Assembly: GCA_030829545.1 (NCBI GenBank)
Contig: JAURAI010000006.1
Coordinates: 1 to 64,000, forward strand
Length of the DNA: 64,000 nt
Source of the DNA: Candidatus Poseidonia sp.
GTDB taxonomy: Archaea > Thermoplasmatota > Poseidoniia > Poseidoniales > Poseidoniaceae
Direction: 5' to 3'
Positions 7,809 to 15,668 of this stretch are shown here, piece by piece. The notes below the pieces were generated by a model. That model did not search any database and was not told the origin of the DNA. It saw only the letters and a list, made by a program, of their open reading frames with translations. How positions within the stretch are numbered: the first letter of the stretch is position 1; each line of letters opens with the position of its first letter. The position numbers and the translations under genes are program-made.

Positions 7809-9545
7809 ATGACTGAAAACGAGGCGGAGCAACCCGACGATGAAGAAGAAGACTGGATGAAATACGCCACCGCCAGTTTTGGTGAAACTGATTATTCCCT
7901 TTGGGATGAAGTTGAGGAAGAAGATGAAGAGACGCCCGAAGAGGAAACAAGTCCTCAACTCGGCCAACTCGGCACTCACATGGAAGAAATCCCAAGAGCG
8001 CCCTCACCTGCAGGGCACAAGCACCTCATTCGCATGGGGACATGCGATTCATGTTTGGGTCGTATCGGTGGGAAAATGCGCTACGGTCAGACCATTATTG
8101 AATCTGGTATCGAAGTTCGTGCTTCCGTGGTTGAACGCGACCCTCACTTGGCCACTGCACGGGAAGAAACACCGTTGTGCCCCTTCTGTGAGAACCTCTT
8201 TGAGGAAATTGACCTTCTTGCGGACATTATTTTTGATTCACTTGAGCCCTACGAACTCAGCCGTTTGCAATTGGGTGCACGCTTTCCAAAAGACCAAATC
8301 GAGCAGGAAGAAGTCTTGCGTAAGCGCTTTGCGGCTGGTGGTTCCGATGCACTCAAACCCTCGCTGGTGAATCACATTGCTCGTCGTTTAAGTGACCGTC
8401 TCGACGGCATCAACATGGTGAGTGATAAACCCGATGTCTTGGCACTCATCGACGTCTTGACCCTCACGGTTGACCTGGATATCCGTGCCGTGTATGTCTA
8501 TGGCCGCTACCGAAAACTTGAGCGAGGAATCCCTCAGACGCGCTGGCCCTGTCGAGCCTGCAAAGGACGGGGATGCGAACGTTGCGACCATACGGGCTTG
8601 CAGTACAAGCGAAGTGTCCAGGACCTCGTCGGCAACCCGATGTTGGAGATTTTTGAAGGCAGCGAGCATGCTTTTCACGGCATGGGTCGTGAAGACATTG
8701 ACGTTCGGTGCCTCGGCCGCGGGCGGCCCTTCGTTTTGGAAGTCAAGGAACCAAAGAAGCGGAATTTCAATGCTGCCAAACTTGCCGAGATCATCAACGA
8801 GACCGCAAAAGGTGCAGTTGAGGTTTCGGCCATCCGCCAGTCAACACGCAGCGAGGTCGTTCGCATCAAGGACACGCCTGCTGAGAAATCCTACACCATT
8901 CGCTTCACCCTTGAGCCAATGAATGAGGCAGAGTATGCTGTCTTGACTGCGCCCGTTGATTTGACAACAGATGACGTCCAAAAGCGGAGCACAAAAAAGC
9001 GTCGCCGGCAACGTCGTGGGGACAAAGAAGCAGACCGCACCAAGCCTTTGGAGGCGGTCATTGAAGTGCCACTATCAGGGCCAAGTGAAGACGAATTAAC
9101 CGCCATGAAGAAAGCAGCATTGGTGGCCTTGGCTGAGAAGCATGAACTCAAGAAAACAGGGACGAAAGCAGAATTGATCGAACGGATTCTTGCGGCACTT
9201 CCACCTGCGCCAGCCACCTTTGATTTCCTCGGGGATGAAGAAATTTTGAAGATTCTTGAGAGTTTCAACGGCATGAAATTGGCACAAAGAACACCTGAGA
9301 GGGTATCGCATCGACGGGCTGATTTGATCCGCAAGCGAACCGTCTACGAGGCTCATTCGGCTATGATCGAGGTCAATGAACACGGTGAGCGTGAAATCGA
9401 ATTCACACTTCGTTGTGAATCTGGCACCTATGTCAAAGAAACCGTTCACGGGGACAGCGGTCGAACGCAGCCTTCGGTGGCTGCATTGCTAAAAGCCAAG
9501 TGCAAGGTGATGTGGTTGGACGTTGGCGATATCCATGCTGACTGA
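7809..9545 (+). CDS. pus10: tRNA pseudouridine(54/55) synthase Pus10 with an inserted SAP motif
   Basis: Archaeal Pus10 makes pseudouridine 54 and 55 in the tRNA T loop. The 578-residue protein has an acidic N-terminus (1-50), a zinc site (CDSC about 78-81, CPFC about 120-123), the Pus10 accessory domain, the knuckle CRACKGRGCERC (about 252-263), and the catalytic segment GMGREDIDVRCLGRGRPF with the catalytic Asp. The C-terminal part has the usual ending (CESGTYVKETVHGDSGRTQP). Between them, residues ~425-462 form a SAP-like helix-extended-helix (ALVALAEKHELKKTGTKAEL) preceded by a very basic stretch, which makes the protein longer than typical archaeal Pus10. The start at 7809 is chosen for GGTGAT five bases upstream. 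It heads the rpl21e-rpb4-ksgA run. Confidence 0.9.
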   Translation: MTENEAEQPDDEEEDWMKYATASFGETDYSLWDEVEEEDEETPEEETSPQLGQLGTHMEEIPRAPSPAGHKHLIRMGTCDSCLGRIGGKMRYGQTIIESGIEVRASVVERDPHLATAREETPLCPFCENLFEEIDLLADIIFDSLEPYELSRLQLGARFPKDQIEQEEVLRKRFAAGGSDALKPSLVNHIARRLSDRLDGINMVSDKPDVLALIDVLTLTVDLDIRAVYVYGRYRKLERGIPQTRWPCRACKGRGCERCDHTGLQYKRSVQDLVGNPMLEIFEGSEHAFHGMGREDIDVRCLGRGRPFVLEVKEPKKRNFNAAKLAEIINETAKGAVEVSAIRQSTRSEVVRIKDTPAEKSYTIRFTLEPMNEAEYAVLTAPVDLTTDDVQKRSTKKRRRQRRGDKEADRTKPLEAVIEVPLSGPSEDELTAMKKAALVALAEKHELKKTGTKAELIERILAALPPAPATFDFLGDEEILKILESFNGMKLAQRTPERVSHRRADLIRKRTVYEAHSAMIEVNEHGEREIEFTLRCESGTYVKETVHGDSGRTQPSVAALLKAKCKVMWLDVGDIHAD

Positions 9546-9634
9546 TGAAAAAGGTGCTCAAGCCAGTGGAGTATCTCCGTCGCGGTGCTTATATGGAGAA
9601 GGCAGGTCGGCAGAATGCTCCGAAGAGGCGTTAG
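9545..9634 (+). CDS. Candidate 29-residue basic peptide between pus10 and rpl21e
   Basis: An ATG overlaps the pus10 stop (TGATG) and opens 29 codons ending in TAG at 9632-9634. The peptide, starting MKKVLKPVEYLRRGAYMEK and ending QNAPKRR, is strongly basic with two Tyr and no acidic run, which would suit RNA or ribosome binding. It sits in the same orientation, filling the otherwise empty gap before rpl21e. It is too short to judge by composition, so it remains a candidate only. Confidence 0.35.
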   Translation: MKKVLKPVEYLRRGAYMEKAGRQNAPKRR

Positions 9635-9664
9635 CGCAATTTTAAGAGCACTGAGGCGAAGAAG

Positions 9665-9955
9665 ATGAAGCGTTCAAAGGGTCAGCGAGTGGGAACCCGA
9701 AGCATTTTGCGACGACGAAAGAACGAGCGAAGCCGCTTGAACATTCGACGTGTCATGCACGAGTACGAAGAAGGAGACCGTGTGGCTATCGTCCTTGACG
9801 GTGGTCAACAAGGAGGTATGCCTCACCGACGTTTCAATGGCCGAACTGGTTTCATCGAAAAGCGCCAAGGCGTTGCTTGGGTTGTCGCAGTAAAGGACGG
9901 AAACATGCAAAAGACGGTCATTGCCCGTCCAGAGCATCTCCGCCCACTTGAATGA
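9665..9955 (+). CDS. rpl21e: Large-subunit ribosomal protein eL21 (L21e)
   Basis: A 96-residue, highly basic protein matching L21e: start MKRSKGQRVGTRSILRR, then YEEGDRVAIVLDGG, MPHRRFNGRTGFI and the end RPEHLRPLE. Length and motifs agree with the archaeal family. It is a structural protein of the 50S subunit. The gene is followed 10 bases later by rpb4, an arrangement conserved in Euryarchaeota, so co-transcription is likely. Confidence 0.97.
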   Translation: MKRSKGQRVGTRSILRRRKNERSRLNIRRVMHEYEEGDRVAIVLDGGQQGGMPHRRFNGRTGFIEKRQGVAWVVAVKDGNMQKTVIARPEHLRPLE

Positions 9956-9965
9956 GGGATACATC

Positions 9966-10319
9966 ATGACTGAAGAAGATAAGTTTCTGGATTTTGCTAC
10001 CGTGCGAGAAATGCTCTATGACGCTCAAGAGCGCCGTGGCATGCTCAAGTACGAACAAAAGTGGGCACTTCAGCACGCTGAGTGGGCCGCAAGTCCCGAG
10101 CGAACAGGAACTGCTACCAAGCCCGAAGTCTTTGAAGAACTCCGAAACAAACTCCTTGAAGTCGAGACCTTGGCCAAGCACCCAGAGCTCGCTGCCAAAC
10201 TCGCTGAATTAATGCCATCCGCTCCAGAACACATCCGTGCAGTATTCGGTTCCAAGCGTATCGTCATCGACGACGCTGAAGTGAATGCCGTTCTTGATAT
10301 CGTCAAGCAAGTGATTTGA
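9966..10319 (+). CDS. rpoF: DNA-directed RNA polymerase subunit F (Rpb4)
   Basis: A 117-residue archaeal Rpb4 homologue (subunit F), which pairs with subunit E to form the stalk of RNA polymerase. The all-helical sequence has the family pattern: an N-terminal helix (FLDFATVREMLYDAQ), a central helical segment (EVFEELRNKLLEVETLAKH) and a C-terminal HRDC-like part (ELMPSAPEHIRAVF ... AEVNAVLDIVKQ). The position between rpl21e and DUF655 is a strong contextual confirmation. Start 9966 is preferred over an upstream in-frame ATG at 9921 that lies inside rpl21e. Confidence 0.92.
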   Translation: MTEEDKFLDFATVREMLYDAQERRGMLKYEQKWALQHAEWAASPERTGTATKPEVFEELRNKLLEVETLAKHPELAAKLAELMPSAPEHIRAVFGSKRIVIDDAEVNAVLDIVKQVI

Positions 10320-10343
10320 GTTTCATCGTGAAGGTGATCCACC

Positions 10344-11165
10344 ATGACTGACCCTCGGCGCAGACGCCAAATCAAGACCCCTTCGGGTCCTAAGAAGAAG
10401 GTTACTGCAGACCCTTCGTCCTACAAAATGAGTCGCCCGAGCATCGGTCGTCAAGAAGTCCCCAAACCCAAGCCCAAGCCAGACCCATCTCAGGTCAAGC
10501 GGCAGCAGCGAGGCGGACAAGGCGGCAAAGGCCGTGGACAAGGCGGTAACAATCGCGGACAACAACGCGGAGGTCGTGGTGGCCGCAATGACCCCCAACA
10601 ACGTCCCGAGCGTCCTGAAGCACTCAAGGGAGAGGACTGGGCTCGCGTGGTAGAGCACAGTCCGAAAGAAAACGTCGTTACTGCCATGGCTGAAAATGGC
10701 ATGCTCTTCTGTCGACTTAAGGTGAAAGCCAGCGAGGAGATGTTCATCCCCAACCAACGCCTCTACATCGGTACCGACAAGGCTCAACGCAAGGAAGTCG
10801 TGGCCATTCTCGGCATGGCTCACCTTGACAAAATGTCCAACATGGCTCGCCAAGACATGCCATTGGTTGTGCAACTCTTCGTTGAAGAGCACGCCCAATA
10901 CTTCGTTGAAGAATTCTACAACCGTGCAGGCCCGATGAATCTCAAACAACATTCCTTCCAGTTGCTTCCCGATATCGGAAACCGCAAAGCGAAAAACATG
11001 GTTGACGCCCGAAACCAACTCGGTGTATTCGCCTCAATGGACGAACTCAACGCCCAGTGCAGTATCAACGGTGCCGAATTATTGGCTCGCCGATTTGTTC
11101 AAGAGATTGAAGACAAGGCACTTGTGCCCCGACTGATCGACCTTCTCTTGCCGGTGACCGCATGA
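10344..11165 (+). CDS. DUF655 family protein (archaeal, HhH-containing)
   Basis: A 273-residue protein. Residues 1-90 are a disordered, basic, Gly/Arg/Gln-rich tail (GGQGGKGRGQGGNNRGQQRG). Residues ~95-273 match DUF655, the archaeal family encoded next to ksgA and rpb4; it has a beta-barrel-like part (FIPNQRLYIG) and a helix-hairpin-helix-like end (LPDIGNRKAKNMVDARNQ). RNA binding and a role in ribosome maturation are inferred from the neighbourhood and the RGG-like tail. Its stop overlaps the ksgA start by 4 bases (ATGA), so translation is coupled. The long RGG-like extension is unusual for the family. Confidence 0.88.
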   Translation: MTDPRRRRQIKTPSGPKKKVTADPSSYKMSRPSIGRQEVPKPKPKPDPSQVKRQQRGGQGGKGRGQGGNNRGQQRGGRGGRNDPQQRPERPEALKGEDWARVVEHSPKENVVTAMAENGMLFCRLKVKASEEMFIPNQRLYIGTDKAQRKEVVAILGMAHLDKMSNMARQDMPLVVQLFVEEHAQYFVEEFYNRAGPMNLKQHSFQLLPDIGNRKAKNMVDARNQLGVFASMDELNAQCSINGAELLARRFVQEIEDKALVPRLIDLLLPVTA

Positions 11166-12037
11166 AAAAAGCACGACGACTCGTCGATGCTCTTCGTGCC
11201 CTCCAACCCACTAAGAAGGCACTCGGCCAACATTTCCTCGTTCACGATGACATCCTCGAGCGCACCGTCGCATGGTCTGGGGTCACGGAAGCGGATCACG
11301 TGATGGAAATCGGGCCGGGTCCGGGTGTCTTGACCGAAGTATTGCTCGCCCAAGGATGTCGCGTCACAGCGATTGAACTGGACGAGGGTGCTTGTGGACA
11401 CCTTCGGGCTGTTTTCTCAACGGCCATCGATGACGGACGTCTGGTCTTGATCGAGGGAGATGCTCTTCAGATACGTTGGCCCAATGACATTACTCGCGTG
11501 GTCGCCAACATCCCCTATCAGATTTCATCGCCACTTATCGATGTCATCACCCGACAACATCGCAACCCCCACTCAGCACCCCTGCACGACATCGTCATGC
11601 TCGTTCAAGAGGAGTTTGCTGAGCGTGTCGTAATGGAATACGAAAGCGATGTGGGCTCTCTGGGCATGGTCGTGGCGCTAGATTTTGATGCAGAAATGGG
11701 TGAACGAATCGGCCCTCATGCATTCTCACCTATGCCCAAAGTCCACTCACGACTGCTGAAACTCACACCGCATGATGAAGAATGGCCTTGCGACAGAAGG
11801 CTGCTCGTGATGATGATTCAGACCGCATTTGCTCAACGACGCAAGAAACTCAAGGGCAGTCTAAGGAGTCCGCCCAAGCGGATTGCACGTGTTCCTGGAT
11901 GGCATGCGTCTCGATGGAAGCGAGCCTTCACTGGACTCCAGGACGATGAGCGCATGAACCGCCGCCCTGAGACCTTTGATTCGGAGGACTGGGCCGATTT
12001 AGGACTTGATTTTGAATCCGGAGAGGAAGAGGCTTGA
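11162..12037 (+). CDS. ksgA: 16S rRNA (adenine 1518/1519-N6) dimethyltransferase KsgA
   Basis: Methylates the two adjacent adenines of the terminal 16S rRNA hairpin during 30S maturation. A 291-residue Rossmann methyltransferase: KALGQHFLVHDDILER opens the domain, EIGPGPGVLTE is the SAM-binding loop, IELDEGACGHL follows, and NIPYQISSPLI is the catalytic motif IV (NIPY). The C-terminal basic subdomain contains AFSPMPKVHSRLL and RRKKLKGSLR. It overlaps DUF655 by 4 bases and ends the conserved archaeal cluster. Its tail is acidic (ESGEEEA). Confidence 0.95.
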   Translation: MKKARRLVDALRALQPTKKALGQHFLVHDDILERTVAWSGVTEADHVMEIGPGPGVLTEVLLAQGCRVTAIELDEGACGHLRAVFSTAIDDGRLVLIEGDALQIRWPNDITRVVANIPYQISSPLIDVITRQHRNPHSAPLHDIVMLVQEEFAERVVMEYESDVGSLGMVVALDFDAEMGERIGPHAFSPMPKVHSRLLKLTPHDEEWPCDRRLLVMMIQTAFAQRRKKLKGSLRSPPKRIARVPGWHASRWKRAFTGLQDDERMNRRPETFDSEDWADLGLDFESGEEEA

Positions 12038-12126
12038 GAGTTCAAAAGTACTCAAAGGAATGAGATTGTGGGGGAGAGGCTTTTCTTAGGAGTGCCTGCT
12101 CGCCTAGACTTGTCGGAGGGGAATAC

Positions 12127-13215
12127 ATGGCAAAGAAGGACACCTACCTAGCTCTACTTCGCAGAGGAATTGACGATACAACAGCCAATCAACTTGCTGA
12201 TGCCGGACTCAAAATTGGAGACCTCAAGAAAATCGACAAAGAGATGCTCATGACCAATTATGGCTTGAAGGAAGCCATCGCTCTGGGAGTTATTGAAATC
12301 ATCTCCGCTGGACCTCAATCGCACGGAAAAGAGCGGTTTTTGTCCAAAGTTCTTGCTCCCGAAAAGAAGCAAGAGTCACGCATTGAAGAAATTAAATTTC
12401 AACGCAAGCAAAAGGATGTACTCACCGAATTGGCCGAGCAGAAAGAGCGTTTGAAGATCGCAAAGGTGGAAGCCTTCCGCGCCCAGAAACTCATCATGAA
12501 CCGTCTAGGAAAGACCGTTGAACTCATCGTGAAATTGGAGAACAACCTTCACGACGAAGGCAAGGATGACCAGATGGTGAAAATCCGTGACCAATTGGAA
12601 ACACGTGGCCTTGAAGCAGCCCGCGATCACGAGATGCTGGAGTTGGAAGGCACGCCACAAGACATTGTTGACTTCCGTCGAAAGCACGTTCCAGGTTTGA
12701 TTTTCCACGCTTGCCCCGAATGTGGTGACGAGTTAGACCCTCGCCAAGCCCGAGACCCAGACCAACCAGAGTCCTGGGCCTTCATCTGCTGGGAGTGCGA
12801 AACGAGTTTCACGCCTGATCTCACTCTCCATGTTGAGGGCATTCTCGATGGAAAAGACCGCATCAGTATCGACCCAGACAAGCCTCCTCGGAATCCTGTT
12901 CCACCCAAGCCTGCGAGGATGGACTTCTCCTCTGTGAGCGACTTGATTCGCCGAGACCTCGAAGAAACTGGTGCAACCGCCGACGAGATGACACGAGTTG
13001 TTGAGGAAAGCGTCGTTGCTGGTGGCCTCATGGACATCAACGATTGGATTGACCAAACCTTGGCTGCTAAGAATTACATTCAGGCTCAAGAAGACCGTGA
13101 AGACTTCATCCTGCGAACTGGAGCCGGTGCTACCAAGTTCAACAAGTGGATGAAGAAGGCAGGGCTTTTCTTCAACAAGCAAACGGGTCGCTGGACTCGT
13201 GAAAAGGGTCGATGA
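12127..13215 (+). CDS. Helix-hairpin-helix / zinc-ribbon protein of unknown function
   Basis: A 362-residue protein not matched to a named family. Residues 1-55 resemble a helix-hairpin-helix (DDTTANQLADAGLKIGDLKK), residues 75-180 are a long charged helical or coiled-coil region, and residues ~197-230 contain a zinc ribbon with CPEC and CWEC pairs. The C-terminal ~130 residues are helical and end in basic residues (MKKAGLFFNKQTGRWTREKG). The parts suggest nucleic-acid binding, but no catalytic motif is visible. A purine-rich segment (GGAGGGGAATAC) precedes the ATG. Only 9 bases separate it from the ferredoxin gene. Confidence 0.65.
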   Translation: MAKKDTYLALLRRGIDDTTANQLADAGLKIGDLKKIDKEMLMTNYGLKEAIALGVIEIISAGPQSHGKERFLSKVLAPEKKQESRIEEIKFQRKQKDVLTELAEQKERLKIAKVEAFRAQKLIMNRLGKTVELIVKLENNLHDEGKDDQMVKIRDQLETRGLEAARDHEMLELEGTPQDIVDFRRKHVPGLIFHACPECGDELDPRQARDPDQPESWAFICWECETSFTPDLTLHVEGILDGKDRISIDPDKPPRNPVPPKPARMDFSSVSDLIRRDLEETGATADEMTRVVEESVVAGGLMDINDWIDQTLAAKNYIQAQEDREDFILRTGAGATKFNKWMKKAGLFFNKQTGRWTREKGR

Positions 13216-13224
13216 GGCGTTTTT

Positions 13225-13575
13225 ATGTCGGCGGGAACCAAGGCCTTGGTGCTCGATGATGATGCTCCGTCGCTTTCTAACACCACCTCACCTGTCATCC
13301 GTTTCCTCAAAGGTGCTCACCTTCTTGGGCAGTGTGCCGTCAATCCCGGCGAAACCATCGTGGAACACGCTGAAGCATGCGGCATTCGCCTGCCCACAAA
13401 TTGTACGTCAGGCACCTGTGGAACTTGCATGGTGAGTTTGATCATCGGTGAAGTACCACTTCCTGAAGAATTACCTCCTGGCTTGGACGATTTTCTGGTT
13501 GGGGAAGGTGCACGTCTCGGCTGCATTGGACGCCCGCGTGGCGACGTCGACATCGACATACGCCCACCGATTTGA
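13225..13575 (+). CDS. Plant-type [2Fe-2S] ferredoxin
   Basis: A 116-residue electron carrier. After a ~30-residue N-terminal extension, the ferredoxin fold begins at GAHLLGQCAVNPGETIVEHA. The cluster ligands are visible: NCTSGTCGTCMV (CX4CX2C, about residues 58-64) and the distant fourth Cys in GARLGCIGRP (about 97). The pattern is that of plant/bacterial [2Fe-2S] ferredoxins used by oxygenases or reductases; no such partner is adjacent, so the redox partner is unknown. It lies directly before a small membrane protein and after the HhH/zinc-ribbon gene. Confidence 0.88.
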   Translation: MSAGTKALVLDDDAPSLSNTTSPVIRFLKGAHLLGQCAVNPGETIVEHAEACGIRLPTNCTSGTCGTCMVSLIIGEVPLPEELPPGLDDFLVGEGARLGCIGRPRGDVDIDIRPPI

Positions 13576-13584
13576 GGTGATTCT

Positions 13585-13758
13585 ATGTTTGATTCGTGGA
13601 CGGGCATGGACTGGTTCATTCTCGTGATTGACATCGTGGCAATTGTCATTGTCGCCACCTTTCTCAAGCGTAAAATCCAACACAAACTTGCTGAAGTTGA
13701 GGCCCGGCAAGCATTTCATCGCCAACAGCGACAACAGAATCGGACGCCTGAGGACTGA
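13585..13758 (+). CDS. Small single-TM protein
   Basis: ATG at 13585 opens 57 codons ending in TGA at 13756-13758. A good ribosome-binding site GAGGTGATT directly precedes it. The protein has one membrane helix (about residues 10-27, WFILVIDIVAIVIVATFL) followed by a basic/Gln-rich helical tail (KRKIQHKLAEVEARQ and RQQRQQ), probably cytoplasmic. It starts 9 bases after the ferredoxin gene and is likely co-transcribed. A membrane tether for the ferredoxin is one possibility, but that is inference. Confidence 0.6.
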   Translation: MFDSWTGMDWFILVIDIVAIVIVATFLKRKIQHKLAEVEARQAFHRQQRQQNRTPED

Positions 13759-13881
13759 TGTCTTCAAGCAAATCGGCTCCATCAGGCTCAGCTTGCTTAC
13801 CACAGAGTCTCAGCATGACACCATCGCTATCGATGGCATAACGACCGATGATTCAAGAACCCTTGACACAACCTTCCTTCC

Positions 13882-15144
13882 ATGTCAGCGGGTCACGGCA
13901 CCACCACAGGCCCGCTGCCCGTTGGTCAATTCGCTCAATTGATTCAGCACACGGTCAAGAATGACCCCATGTTTCAGCACCAAGCGCTGGCAGGGGAAAT
14001 TTCCCAATGGTCGGTTCACAACGGCAACATCTACTTCACGCTACGAGATGATGTTGGTCAGATGAGTTGCGTCATTTGGCGCAGCGCTCGCCTGAACATT
14101 GACCCTGCCGTCAAAGTTGGAAGTGAAGTCATCATCATCGGCAGCCTTGACCTCTGGCCGAAACGTGGCAATCTGCAACTCGTCGTGTCCAAGATACAGC
14201 CCGTTCAAACATTGGGAGCACTCGAAGAAACGAAACGACAACTCGTTGAAACGCTCCGAAATGAGGGCGCCCTGGACGTCCCTTCTCGTCCTTTGCCTTC
14301 CTTGCCCAAGCACATCGCCATCGTGACCGGTGCGGGTTCTGCAGCCCTTTCCGATATGAAGCGCTTGATGGCGAACCGATGGCCGAATCTGCGAACGACC
14401 ATCATCGGCGTTCTGGTCCAAGGCGACCAAGCACCTCGTGAAATCGTTCGTGGACTCGCCATCACACGCGACCTCGCTCGCCCGGAAGTGGCGCAGCGCC
14501 TTGGATTGCCGCCCGTTGATGCGGTGATCGTCGGGCGAGGCGGTGGTTCACCTGAGGACCTGTGGGCCTTCAACCTCGAGCCCGTCGTCCGAGCCATCAT
14601 GGCCAGCACTGTTCCAATTATCTCGGCGGTGGGTCACGAACAAGACCATCTCGTATCCGATTTGGTTGCAGACGTGCGTGCCTCAACGCCTTCGAATGCC
14701 ATTGAACGCCTTGTTCCTGACCAGCACAGCGTCTTGATGCTCATGGACGAACTGGACCAGCGTTTGGAAGCCTCTGTTCAACGACGCCTGCAGGAATTGC
14801 GTCAGCAATTAGCCCTTCTCACCAGTCAACTCAAGCATGCGCCAGGGAAGGGCGTTTACAGGGCCAAAGAAGTGCTGAGCGCCTTGAGCGGTCGCTTGAC
14901 ACGGGGCGTTGATGCAAGCCTTGCTCGTCAGCAACAACGCTTGGTAGCCTTGCAGGCAACCTTGCAGGCTGCTCATCCCAAACGGGTCCTTGAGCGCGGT
15001 TATACCATGATACAGGACGACAAAGGTCGTGTCCTCACCTCAGCAGCAAGCCTTGAACAAGGGCAGACTGTCAACCTTCAATTCGCCGACGGCCACGCAT
15101 CAGCAGACATTCACACCATTGAACCAAAGGAGGAACAACCATGA
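13882..15144 (+). CDS. xseA: Exodeoxyribonuclease VII large subunit
   Basis: Catalytic subunit of the bidirectional single-strand exonuclease VII. The 420-residue protein begins with an OB-fold (GPLPVGQFAQLIQHT ... GEISQWSVHNGNIYFTLRD, residues ~10-110), followed by the nuclease domain with family signatures (IAIVTGAGSAALSDM, DAVIVGRGGGSPEDLWAF, PIISAVGHEQDHLVSDLVAD), a coiled-coil stretch (~280-370), and the C-terminal RGYTMIQDDKGRVL segment. Length is near the bacterial norm. Its stop overlaps the xseB start (ATGA). A 123-base gap upstream may hold the promoter. Exonuclease VII is mainly bacterial, so ancient transfer is likely. Confidence 0.95.
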   Translation: MSAGHGTTTGPLPVGQFAQLIQHTVKNDPMFQHQALAGEISQWSVHNGNIYFTLRDDVGQMSCVIWRSARLNIDPAVKVGSEVIIIGSLDLWPKRGNLQLVVSKIQPVQTLGALEETKRQLVETLRNEGALDVPSRPLPSLPKHIAIVTGAGSAALSDMKRLMANRWPNLRTTIIGVLVQGDQAPREIVRGLAITRDLARPEVAQRLGLPPVDAVIVGRGGGSPEDLWAFNLEPVVRAIMASTVPIISAVGHEQDHLVSDLVADVRASTPSNAIERLVPDQHSVLMLMDELDQRLEASVQRRLQELRQQLALLTSQLKHAPGKGVYRAKEVLSALSGRLTRGVDASLARQQQRLVALQATLQAAHPKRVLERGYTMIQDDKGRVLTSAASLEQGQTVNLQFADGHASADIHTIEPKEEQP

Positions 15145-15362
15145 GCAACGAAGAACAAAGCTACGATGAAGCCGTACAACGATTGGAAGCCATTGTCACC
15201 CAACTTGAACGGGGCGGCAAGAATCTTGACGAAACGCTTGCCATGTTTGAGGAAGGGACGACCTTGCTCAAGCGATGTCAGCAGGAATTGGCAGAAGCCG
15301 AAGGCCGACTTGCAGAATTGCGTTTGGATGAAGCCGAAGCATTGGTCAAGGACGACGAGTGA
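15141..15362 (+). CDS. xseB: Exodeoxyribonuclease VII small subunit
   Basis: A 73-residue helical protein with the XseB pattern: SYDEAVQRLEAIVTQLERG, LDETLAMFEEGTTLLKRCQQ and a closing helix (LAEAEGRLAELRL). It binds the coiled-coil region of XseA and is needed for exonuclease VII activity. The start overlaps the xseA stop by 4 bases, typical of coupled subunits. The tail is acidic. Confidence 0.93.
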   Translation: MSNEEQSYDEAVQRLEAIVTQLERGGKNLDETLAMFEEGTTLLKRCQQELAEAEGRLAELRLDEAEALVKDDE

Positions 15363-15371
15363 GGAATCACC

Positions 15372-15668
15372 ATGTCGAGGAAGCACGCTGCACTTCAACG
15401 CCGAGTGGCGAGAGTGCTGGGTGGATGGAAGGACCCGCATCATGACCGCCCCTATCCTGAAATGGAGATTGTGCAGCAGGTGACCATCGCAGAGGATGGA
15501 GAGGTCAACCTCACCGTGAAACCAGCGCGCCCTCATTGCCCCTGTTGCCTCATGGACTTGGACGCCCTTCGGCTCCGTCTTTCAGAGGTCAAAGGAGTCA
15601 CCTTCGTGCAGATCGATGTCAAAGACATCCCCGGTGCGCCTCGGTGGACACGAGCGCTCAACCGTTGA
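15372..15668 (+). CDS. DUF59/MIP18-like protein, possible Fe-S assembly factor
   Basis: A 98-residue protein. Residues ~25-95 fit the DUF59 fold: DRPYPEMEIVQQVTI, then a conserved Cys region (ARPHCPCCLMDLDALRLRL), a GVTFVQIDV strand and the closing PGAPRWTRAL equivalent to the PPW motif. DUF59 proteins help load iron-sulfur clusters (SufT/MIP18 type). The N-terminal ~24 residues are basic and unassigned. It follows xseB by 9 bases and overlaps the convergent membrane-protein gene by 11 bases. The weak point is the low sequence length available for the match. Confidence 0.6.
   Translation: MSRKHAALQRRVARVLGGWKDPHHDRPYPEMEIVQQVTIAEDGEVNLTVKPARPHCPCCLMDLDALRLRLSEVKGVTFVQIDVKDIPGAPRWTRALNR

Noticed and set aside
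13674-13855. Minus-strand frame opposite the 57-residue TM gene with protein-like composition (RYAIDSDGVMLRLCGKQ ... VCVGFY).
   Set aside because: No suitable start upstream (TGA just before, then only an internal ATG), and the plus-strand gene has a good ribosome-binding site and a clear membrane helix. Antisense frames of this genome often look plausible.
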